Source: Solirubrobacteraceae bacterium
Lineage (GTDB): Bacteria; Actinomycetota; Thermoleophilia; Solirubrobacterales; Solirubrobacteraceae
Direction: 5' to 3'
Length of the DNA: 5,555 nucleotides
Assembly (NCBI GenBank): GCA_016462245.1
Contig: JAEMTR010000099.1
Location: forward strand, 1-5,555
Positions 1-5,555 of the stretch are shown here, in pieces (the first letter of the stretch is position 1; each line of letters starts with the position of its first letter). Under the pieces are notes generated by a model. It searched no databases. It worked only from the letters and a program-made list of their open reading frames with translations, and was not told where the DNA came from. The position numbers and the translations under genes are program-made.

Positions 1-16
1 CGCTAGCGTTCTGAGC

Positions 17-1987
17 GTGGCAAATGCGTTGAAAGCCGAAACATCCCCGTACCTGCTCCAGCACGCCGAGAATCCGGTCGATTGGCTGCCTTGGGGTGAG
101 GAAGCGCTCGCTCGCTCACGTGAGCTCGGGAGGCCGATGTTGGTTTCGATCGGCTATTCGGCCTGCCACTGGTGCCACGTGATGGAGCGCGAGTGCTTTG
201 AGAACGCCGGGATCGCCGCGCTGATGAACGAGAACTTTGTCTGCATCAAAGTTGACCGCGAGGAGCGGCCCGATGTGGACGCGATCTACATGGAAGCAGT
301 GCAGGCGATGACCGGCCAAGGTGGCTGGCCGTTGAACGTTTTCCTGACCCCCGACCAGCTTCCGTTCTACGGCGGCACCTACTTCCCGCCGCAGCCGCGG
401 CAGGGAATGACTTCCTGGCCTCAGGTCTTGACGGCGATCGCAGAAGCCTGGGCGGAGCGCGGCGAAGAGATCGCCGAGCAGGCCGAGGCCGGGCTGGAAC
501 GCCTCTCGGGCGCCGCGAAGCTCGAGGCGAGCGAGGATCCGCTCGACGCCGCGCTGCTGACCGAAGCGCTGGAGCGGCTGGCACTGCCTTTCGATGCGAT
601 CAACGGCGGCTGGGGCTCGGCGCCGAAGTTCCCGAACGCCAGCGCGATCGAATTGCTGCTGGCGCGGGATGAACCTTCGATGGCGCTGCAGAGCCTGCGC
701 TCAATGGCTTCGGGCGGGATCTTCGACCAGGTTGGCGGCGGCTTCTCGCGCTACAGCGTTGATGCTGCTTGGACGGTTCCGCACTTCGAAAAGATGCTCT
801 ACGACAACGCGCTACTGGCGCGCGCCTACCTGCACGGCTGGCAGGTCAGCGGCGATGAGATCCTGAAGCGAACCTGCGAGGAGACGCTCGACTGGGCGCT
901 GCGCGAGATGCTGGCGCCCGACGGCGGCTTCTACAGCGCGCTTGACGCTGACTCCGAAGGTGTAGAGGGCAAGTTCTACGTCTGGTCGCTGGAAGAGCTG
1001 CGCGCCGCTTTGGGCGATGATGTCGACGCGGCGATCGCTTGGTTTGGCGCCAGCGCGGGAGGCAACTTTGAGGGCCTGAACATTCTTGAGTCGCGCGGCG
1101 CCGAGCCTGGGCCAGCGGTGCGCCTGCGGATTCGCGAGCGGCTGCTGGAGGTTCGCGCGGAGCGCGTGCGCCCGGGCACCGACGACAAGCGCCTGACGAG
1201 CTGGAACGGGCTGATGATCAGTGCGCTGGCCGAGGCCGGCGCGGTGCTCGGCCGTGAGGATTACCTCGCCGCCGCGCGCGGCACAGCGAACTTCCTGATC
1301 ACGCAGATGCGCGACGAAAATGGCCGCCTGCTGCGCAGCTTCAACAAGGGTGAGGCGAAGCTGCGCGCCTACCTTGAAGACCACGCGATGCTGCTCGAAG
1401 GGCTGCTGGCGCTCTACGAGGCGACCTTTGAGCCGCAGTGGTACTTGGCCGCCGTCTCAGAGGCAGAAGCGATTTTGAGCGGCTTCGGCGACCCTGAGCG
1501 TGGCGGCTTCTTCTCGACCGCCAGCGACGGCGAGCAGCTTGTGGCGCGGCGCAAGGAGATGGAGGACTCTCCCCTTCCCTCCGGCGGCTCCAGCGCCGCG
1601 CTAGGGCTTTTGCGGCTGTCACTGCTGAGCGGCGACGCGCGTTACGCCGAGGCGGGGCTCGGACAGCTGCGACTGGTGCGCCCGTATGTCGTGCGTCACC
1701 CGCAGGCCTTTGGCCATGCGCTGCAGGCGATCGATCTTCACGTCGGGCCGGCGCGCGAGCTGGCGCTTGTGGGTGCTGAGCTCGGCCCGCTACTCGAGGT
1801 CGTCCGCAGCGAGCTGCGGCCGCGGCTAGTTGTTGCGGGAGGTGACGGCAGCGGTGACGAGAGCGTTGTGCCTCTGCTCGAAGGCCGCACGCCGGTCGAC
1901 GGTGAGACCGCGGCATACCTCTGCGAGAATTTCGCCTGCTCGGCACCAGTTACGGGCGCTGAAGCGCTCGCCGACGCGCTCGCCTAA
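17..1987 (+). CDS. YyaL/SPATA20-family thioredoxin-fold and six-hairpin glycosidase-like protein (DUF255)
   Basis: The protein has 656 residues, close to the usual 650-700 of this family (B. subtilis YyaL, human SPATA20). An N-terminal thioredoxin-like domain (about residues 1-165) carries the family opening ETSPYLLQHA-NPVDW (8-23), the redox-type motif C50-H-W-C53 followed by HVM, and KVDREERPD (78-86). The rest (about 175-575) resembles an alpha/alpha six-hairpin barrel, with the hallmarks GGWGSAPKFPN (197-207), GGGFSRYSVD (240-249), HFEKMLYDNALL (256-267), LDADSEG (309-315) and TSWNGLM (394-400). The C-terminal CENFACSAPVT (636-646) is also typical. No signal peptide or membrane segment is visible, so it is probably cytosolic. 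The biochemical role of the family is not established; a thiol-redox or sugar-related activity is only suggested by the folds. The GTG at 17 is chosen because the family motif begins seven residues later and the next Met (residue 41) would remove it. No in-frame stop lies upstream within the window, and no Shine-Dalgarno sequence is visible in the 16 bases before it. Confidence 0.93.
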   Translation: MANALKAETSPYLLQHAENPVDWLPWGEEALARSRELGRPMLVSIGYSACHWCHVMERECFENAGIAALMNENFVCIKVDREERPDVDAIYMEAVQAMTGQGGWPLNVFLTPDQLPFYGGTYFPPQPRQGMTSWPQVLTAIAEAWAERGEEIAEQAEAGLERLSGAAKLEASEDPLDAALLTEALERLALPFDAINGGWGSAPKFPNASAIELLLARDEPSMALQSLRSMASGGIFDQVGGGFSRYSVDAAWTVPHFEKMLYDNALLARAYLHGWQVSGDEILKRTCEETLDWALREMLAPDGGFYSALDADSEGVEGKFYVWSLEELRAALGDDVDAAIAWFGASAGGNFEGLNILESRGAEPGPAVRLRIRERLLEVRAERVRPGTDDKRLTSWNGLMISALAEAGAVLGREDYLAAARGTANFLITQMRDENGRLLRSFNKGEAKLRAYLEDHAMLLEGLLALYEATFEPQWYLAAVSEAEAILSGFGDPERGGFFSTASDGEQLVARRKEMEDSPLPSGGSSAALGLLRLSLLSGDARYAEAGLGQLRLVRPYVVRHPQAFGHALQAIDLHVGPARELALVGAELGPLLEVVRSELRPRLVVAGGDGSGDESVVPLLEGRTPVDGETAAYLCENFACSAPVTGAEALADALA

Positions 1988-2047
1988 TTCAAGCGCGCGC
2001 GAGGCGCTGGCCGATCCGCCCGCCAGATTCGTATCCTCCAGCGTCCG
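1988..2047 (+). other. Intergenic gap between the YyaL-family gene and the MMPL gene
   Basis: This is a 60-base GC-rich gap. It holds a weak inverted repeat, AGCGC (1992-1996) and GCGCT (2004-2008) with a 7-base loop. No T-run follows, so it is not a convincing intrinsic terminator. A TATCCT hexamer sits at 2032-2037. No purine-rich Shine-Dalgarno sequence precedes the ATG at 2048; the pyrimidine-rich TCCTCC at 2034-2039 has the opposite polarity. The gap is long enough for a separate promoter but does not exclude co-transcription of the two genes. Confidence 0.6.
2032..2037 (+). promoter_or_regulatory. Candidate -10 element (TATCCT) for the MMPL gene
   Basis: TATCCT matches the actinobacterial TAnnnT -10 pattern and four of six positions of TATAAT. 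It ends ten bases before the ATG at 2048, so transcription would start at or within a few bases of the start codon. This fits a leaderless mRNA and would explain the missing Shine-Dalgarno sequence. No clear -35 (TTGAC-like) element is seen 16-19 bases upstream. A six-base match in this composition can arise by chance. Confidence 0.25.
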
Positions 2048-4186
2048 ATGAAAAGAATCCTTGCCATTCCTGCCGGTCGCCGCGCGAAGTGGGTCGTCGT
2101 CGCGATCTGGGTCGGACTGCTCGTCGTCTTCTCAGCACTTCAGTTCCCGACCAAGTTCGAGGAAGTCCAGAAGAACGACTCGGCCTCGTTCCTGCCGGCT
2201 AGCGCTGAATCGACCAAAGCCTTGACGGCGGTCAAAGTAATTCAAGGCAAGGAGACGGTCTCGATCGTCACCGTCTACCGCCGCCCAAGTGGGCTGACGG
2301 CCGCCGACCGCGCCCGCATTGAGCAGAACCGAAAGCAGCTCAACGCGCTGAAGCTAGCGAACACAACGCCGTTCGCCCGGCCGATCCCCTCAAAGAACGG
2401 GCAGGCCGAGCTGCTGGTCGCGAACATCACGACCAACGGCGAAGCGGAGACAATTCTGGACCCAGTCGACAAGGTGCGCGAAGTCGTCAATGACCCCGGT
2501 GGCGGGCTGGAAGCGAAGGTCACCGGTTCGGCCGGCTTCTCAGCCGACGCGATCAAGATCTTTGAGGGCATTAATGGCACGCTGCTGTTCGCCGCGGTAG
2601 GCCTCGTCTTCTTCCTGCTGGCGGTGATCTACCGCAGCCCGATCTTCCTTTGGATTCCACTCTTCACGGTGATCTTCGCCGAGCTGGCCAGCCGCTCCAT
2701 TGGCTACCTGCTGACTGAGTTCGGCGTGACGATCAACGGTCAATCGTCGTCGATCATGTCGATCCTCGTGCTCGGTGCTGGCACCGATTACGCGCTGCTG
2801 CTCGTATCGCGCTACCGAGAAGAGCTGCGCCAGCATGACGATAAACACGTTGCGGCCGCTAACGCCGCGAGCGCCGCCGGCCCCGCGATCATCGCTTCGG
2901 GCGTAACCGTGATGCTGGCTCTCTTCTGCCTGACCCTTGCCGAGGTGAACGGCACGGCGGGCCTCGGGCCACTCGGCGCGCTTGGCGTCGGGATAGCGAT
3001 GATCGCGATGTTGACGCTACTGCCGGCGCTGCTCGCAATCACCGGGCGGCGCGCCTTCTGGCCCTTTATCCCGCGCGTTGGCGACGAGGGTGCCGACGCA
3101 GAACACGGACGCTGGCGGCGCTGGGGCGAGTGGATTCAGAAGCGCCCGCGCGCAGTTTGGATCGTCACCGCCCTGCTGCTAGTGGCGATGAGTTTTGGCC
3201 TACTGAACTTCTCGACCGGCCTGACGCAAGGCAACTCTTACCGTGGCGACGTTGAATCTGTGCAGGGTCAGGAAATGCTCGCAACCTCATTCCCTGCGGG
3301 CGAGAACGCACCGACCGACATCGTTGTCCCAGACAAATTGAAAGCGAAGGCCGTCGCCTCGGCCGTCGCGGCCGTGCCTGGCGTCGTAAGTGTTCGCCCG
3401 GCAGGCGCAGGCCCACCAGGCGTGCAGCTTGCTGCGACGCTCACATACAGCCCCTACGCAACCGAAGCGTACGACGTGATTCCGGGAATTCGGACGGCCG
3501 CAAAGGAGGCCGGCGGCGCGAACGTTCTCGTCGGTGGACCAACCGCCATTGAGACCGACCTGCGCGCAGCGTCTACGCGTGACACAAAGTTGATCATTCC
3601 GATCGTGCTGATTGTCGTCTTCCTCGTCTTGATTGTGCTGCTGCGAGCCTTTACGGCGCCGCTGTTGCTGATGCTGACCGTGATTCTCTCCTTCGCCGCC
3701 GCGCTGGGCGTCAGCGCCGTTGTCTACGACATCGACTTCGGATTCCCCGGCAGCGACCCGGGATTACCGCTCTTCGCATTCGTCTTCTTAGTAGCGCTCG
3801 GAATCGACTACAACATCTTCCTGATGGCGCGGGTGCGCGAAGAGTCGCTCAAATACGGAACAGAGCGAGGCATGATCCGTGGCCTCGCCGTCACCGGCGG
3901 AGTGATCACCTCGGCCGGAATTGTGCTCGCCGGAACCTTTGCGATCCTCGGCACGCTACCGCTCGTCTTCCTGACCGAACTGGGGTTCGCGATCGCCTTC
4001 GGAGTGCTGCTCGACACCTTTGTAGTGCGCTCGACGCTGGTGCCGGCGTTGGTGCTCGACATCGGCAAGAAGATCTGGTGGCCGTCGCGGCTCGCTCATG
4101 AAGGCGAACCGGGCGAGCACATGCCCGAAGAAGAGCCGGATCTAGAACCAGATGCCGGCTCCGGTCCCGTTTCCCCTACCGCTTAA
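2048..4186 (+). CDS. MMPL/RND-family membrane transporter (YdfJ-like)
   Basis: The 712-residue protein has the two-fold RND layout and matches the size of YdfJ-like MMPL proteins. TM1 (about 14-31) is followed by a large extracytoplasmic loop (32-177) and TM2-TM6 (about 178-331). A cytoplasmic linker (332-366) leads to TM7 (367-385), a second large loop (386-514) and TM8-TM12 (515-664). The proton-relay Asp-Tyr pairs known from MmpL3 are present in both halves: GAGTDYALLL in TM4 (D247, Y248) and ALGIDYNIF in TM10 (D587, Y588). Each is followed by a charged R-x-REE segment. Members of the family use the proton gradient to export lipids, hydrophobic compounds or siderophores; the substrate cannot be read from the sequence. 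The cytoplasmic tail (681-712) is rich in Glu, Asp and Pro. The ATG at 2048 places a basic MKR...GRRAK segment just before TM1, as expected. No partner subunit (MmpS-like, periplasmic adaptor or regulator) is encoded in the window. Its stop codon overlaps that of the opposing reductase gene. Confidence 0.93.
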   Translation: MKRILAIPAGRRAKWVVVAIWVGLLVVFSALQFPTKFEEVQKNDSASFLPASAESTKALTAVKVIQGKETVSIVTVYRRPSGLTAADRARIEQNRKQLNALKLANTTPFARPIPSKNGQAELLVANITTNGEAETILDPVDKVREVVNDPGGGLEAKVTGSAGFSADAIKIFEGINGTLLFAAVGLVFFLLAVIYRSPIFLWIPLFTVIFAELASRSIGYLLTEFGVTINGQSSSIMSILVLGAGTDYALLLVSRYREELRQHDDKHVAAANAASAAGPAIIASGVTVMLALFCLTLAEVNGTAGLGPLGALGVGIAMIAMLTLLPALLAITGRRAFWPFIPRVGDEGADAEHGRWRRWGEWIQKRPRAVWIVTALLLVAMSFGLLNFSTGLTQGNSYRGDVESVQGQEMLATSFPAGENAPTDIVVPDKLKAKAVASAVAAVPGVVSVRPAGAGPPGVQLAATLTYSPYATEAYDVIPGIRTAAKEAGGANVLVGGPTAIETDLRAASTRDTKLIIPIVLIVVFLVLIVLLRAFTAPLLLMLTVILSFAAALGVSAVVYDIDFGFPGSDPGLPLFAFVFLVALGIDYNIFLMARVREESLKYGTERGMIRGLAVTGGVITSAGIVLAGTFAILGTLPLVFLTELGFAIAFGVLLDTFVVRSTLVPALVLDIGKKIWWPSRLAHEGEPGEHMPEEEPDLEPDAGSGPVSPTA
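4183..4186. other. Tail-to-tail overlap of two stop codons in TTAA
   Basis: The + strand transporter ends in TAA at 4184-4186, and the - strand reductase ends in TAA read from 4185 to 4183. The shared bases TTAA sit in the palindrome GCTTAAGC (4181-4188). There is no intergenic space for a terminator, and no hairpin with a T-run is visible on either strand close to the junction. Confidence 0.95.
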
Positions 4187-5034
4187 GCGACAACTTCGAG
4201 CGCGCGCATCTCGCTCTCGTTGAGGCGGATCGCTGCGGCGGCGACGTTCTCCTCAAGGTGAGCGAGCGATGATGTGCCGGGGATCGGCACGATCACCGGC
4301 GAGCGCGCCAGCAGCCAAGCCAGCGCGATCTGGTAGACGGTCGCCTCGTGGGCGGCGGCGATTGAAGCGATTGGGCCGTCATCTACAAGCCCGCCAGAGG
4401 CGAGCGGGAACCAAGGCAGGAAGGCGATCCCGTGGCGCTCGCAGGCCAGCAGCACCTCGAGCGAGTCACGGTCGCTGATCGAAAAGCGGTTCTGAACGCT
4501 GACCACCTCGACGATGTCGCTGGCGACTTCGAGCTGCATCGAATCGACGTTCGAGATGCCGATGTGCTGGATCTTCCCTTCGCGCTGGAGTTCGGCCAAG
4601 GCACCAACCGATTCGGCGTACGGGATCTGCGGATCGGGCGCGTGAAGCTGGTAGAGCTGGATCGCGTCGACGCCGAGCCGCTTGATGCTGGCCTCGCACT
4701 CGTCCTTCAGGTGCGCGGGGTCGCCGTTGCGTTGCCATTCGCTGGGTCCAGCCCGAGTCATGCCGCCCTTGGTCGCGATCACGAGATCATCGGCGTAGGG
4801 GAAGAGTGCGTCGTGGATGTACTGCTCGTTGACGTCGGGGCCGTACGAGTTGGCAGTGTCGATCAGCGTGACGCCCATCTCAACTGCGGCGCGGAGCACG
4901 GCGTGGGCGTTGTCGACGTCCGCTACCGGCCCCCAAACGCCGTCGCCTGTGAGGCGCATCGCGCCGTAGCCCATCCGCCTGACCTCGAGGTCGGGGCCGA
5001 TCGTGATCATTCCTGCGCGGGCGGCACTAGGCAT
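4183..5034 (-). CDS. Aldo/keto reductase, PdxI/YdbC-like
   Basis: The 283-residue NAD(P)H-dependent oxidoreductase is of normal length for the aldo/keto reductase superfamily, a cytosolic TIM barrel. The full catalytic tetrad is visible: D59 and Y64 in DTANSYG (59-65), K89 in ATKGG (87-91) and H131 in QLHAPDP (129-135). Other hallmarks are GYGAMRLTG (22-30), HIGISNV (157-163), QNRFS (181-185) and the cofactor-phosphate loop IPGTSSLAHLEEN (251-263). The pattern GYGAM-L-G-GV-GP near the N-terminus, ALFPYADDL (76-84) and IPGTSS-AHL-EN resemble E. coli pyridoxal reductase PdxI (YdbC) as I remember it. That suggests reduction of pyridoxal or another small aldehyde, but the substrate is not proven. 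The ATG at 5034 has a well-placed Shine-Dalgarno sequence; a second Met at residue 9 lacks a properly spaced one. The gene lies 24 bases downstream of glnA on the same strand and probably shares its transcript. Its stop overlaps the convergent MMPL stop. Confidence 0.92.
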   Translation of the reverse strand: MPSAARAGMITIGPDLEVRRMGYGAMRLTGDGVWGPVADVDNAHAVLRAAVEMGVTLIDTANSYGPDVNEQYIHDALFPYADDLVIATKGGMTRAGPSEWQRNGDPAHLKDECEASIKRLGVDAIQLYQLHAPDPQIPYAESVGALAELQREGKIQHIGISNVDSMQLEVASDIVEVVSVQNRFSISDRDSLEVLLACERHGIAFLPWFPLASGGLVDDGPIASIAAAHEATVYQIALAWLLARSPVIVPIPGTSSLAHLEENVAAAAIRLNESEMRALEVVA

Positions 5035-5041
5035 CTGCTCT

Positions 5042-5049
5042 CTCCTTTT
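5042..5049 (-). promoter_or_regulatory. Shine-Dalgarno site of the aldo/keto reductase gene
   Basis: Read on the - strand, AAAAGGAG occupies 5049-5042 and is followed by seven bases and then the ATG at 5034. This near-ideal site fixes the reductase start. It lies inside the 24-base gap after the glnA stop codon, supporting translation from a shared message. Confidence 0.85.
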
Positions 5050-5058
5050 GAGGACTAC

Positions 5059-5555
5059 TTAAAGAATCGCGAGGTAGCGGTCGAGTTCCCACTGAGAGAC
5101 ATTCAGTCGGTACTCCTCCCACTCGCGGCGCTTGATTTCAACAAAGCGATTAAAAGTGTGTTCGCCAAGAGTACGCAATACGAGTTCCGAGGCCGCCGCG
5201 AGCTCAACCGCTTCGCCAAGACTCTCCGGTAGCTGCTCAATTCCCATCCGCTGGCGATCCTCCGGTGAGAGGTGGTAGAGGTTCTGCTCCATCGGCTCCG
5301 GCAGTTCGTAGCCCTGCTCGATTCCCTCAAGGCCGGCCTGCAGCAGGACGGCGAAAGTTAGGTACGGATTACAGGCCGGGTCGGGGCAGCGCAGCTCCAT
5401 CCGCGTAGCCATCTCCTTGCCTGGGTGGTAGAGCGGCACGCGCACAAGCGCTGAACGGTTGCGGCGCGACCAGGCGACGTAGACCGGGGCTTCGTAGCCG
5501 GGAACGAGCCGCTTGTAGGAGTTGACCCACTGGGCGAAGATCGCGCTCATCTCAC
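5059..5555 (-). CDS. glnA: Type I glutamine synthetase, C-terminal fragment (5' end beyond the window)
   Basis: About 165 C-terminal residues are visible, a little over a third of the usual 440-470; the reading frame stays open through the window edge. The enzyme makes glutamine from glutamate, ammonia and ATP in the cytosol, as a dodecamer in this family. Active-site segments are intact. Counting from the internal Met codon at 5550, they are NSYKRLVPGYEAP (10-22, with the glutamate-binding Arg), SRRNRSALVRVP (28-39, phosphate/nucleotide Args) and RMELRCPDP (50-58, with the metal/substrate Glu and Arg). The stretch NLYHLSPEDR (90-99) covers the position of the adenylylated Tyr in enteric enzymes. 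The C-terminus, LGEHTFNRF and then EWEEYRLNVSQWELDRYL, resembles the Bacillus GSI-alpha form rather than the enteric GSI-beta form. The Met at 5550 is internal, not a start, because conserved family sequence continues directly through it. A glutamylpolyamine-synthetase-type paralog cannot be wholly excluded without the N-terminal part. Confidence 0.92.
   Translation of the reverse strand, partial: EMSAIFAQWVNSYKRLVPGYEAPVYVAWSRRNRSALVRVPLYHPGKEMATRMELRCPDPACNPYLTFAVLLQAGLEGIEQGYELPEPMEQNLYHLSPEDRQRMGIEQLPESLGEAVELAAASELVLRTLGEHTFNRFVEIKRREWEEYRLNVSQWELDRYLAIL

Noticed and set aside
812..1384. A 190-codon open frame on the - strand within the YyaL-family gene.
   Set aside because: It is fully covered by a well-supported gene on the other strand, with no ribosome site or motif.
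1341..1946. A 201-codon open frame on the - strand within the YyaL-family gene.
   Set aside because: The translation is dominated by Arg, Ala and Pro with no domain signature, the usual product of reading a GC-rich gene in the wrong frame.
1992..2008. Inverted repeat AGCGC...GCGCT after the YyaL-family stop as a possible terminator.
   Set aside because: The stem is only five pairs in a GC-rich setting and has no following T-run.
2034..2039. TCCTCC before the transporter start as a ribosome site.
   Set aside because: It has anti-Shine-Dalgarno polarity on the + strand and so cannot pair with 16S rRNA in the sense needed.
4199..4220. Imperfect hairpin (CGAGCG / CGCTCTCG) near the convergent stops.
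   Set aside because: It is short, bulged, inside the reductase coding sequence and lacks a T-run on either strand.
4432..5232. A 266-codon open frame on the + strand lying opposite the reductase and the end of glnA.
   Set aside because: It is antisense to two genes with clear family motifs, shows no recognisable domain, and crosses the operon gap. Long antisense open frames are expected in GC-rich coding DNA.
1..5555. Possible novel defence, mobile or RNA system.
   Set aside because: Nearly all the DNA is accounted for by four genes of known families. I saw no direct repeats, insertion-sequence ends, att sites, CRISPR-like arrays or long noncoding stretches (the longest gap is 60 bases).

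Overview
The window reads as an ordinary chromosomal stretch from a GC-rich bacterium. It is densely coding, with GTG and ATG starts. It carries four protein genes and no sign of a mobile element, CRISPR array, tRNA or rRNA. The gene types and the high-GC, actinobacterial-style protein composition suggest a deep-branching actinobacterium, possibly of the Thermoleophilia/Solirubrobacterales kind. That placement is an inference from composition and remembered family resemblance, not a search result.

Layout. Two genes lie on the + strand: a full-length thioredoxin-fold/six-hairpin protein of the YyaL/SPATA20 (DUF255) family (17-1987), then, after a 60-base gap, a 712-residue MMPL/RND-type membrane transporter (2048-4186). 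Two genes lie on the - strand and converge on them: the C-terminal part of a type I glutamine synthetase (glnA, 5059 to the window edge, 5' end outside), then, 24 bases downstream, a 283-residue aldo/keto reductase resembling the pyridoxal-reductase (PdxI/YdbC) type (4183-5034). The transporter and the reductase meet tail to tail and share the four bases TTAA, so both stop codons lie in one palindrome and there is no intergenic terminator.

How the genes relate. glnA and the reductase look like a two-gene transcription unit. They are closely spaced, and the reductase has a strong Shine-Dalgarno sequence in the short gap. The YyaL-family gene and the transporter may or may not be co-transcribed. 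Neither has a recognisable Shine-Dalgarno sequence, and the transporter has a -10-like hexamer just before its ATG that would fit leaderless transcription. No shared pathway ties all four genes together.

I found no evidence of a novel system. The most noteworthy points are the 4-base convergent stop overlap, the contrast in start-site architecture, and the glnA-reductase pairing.
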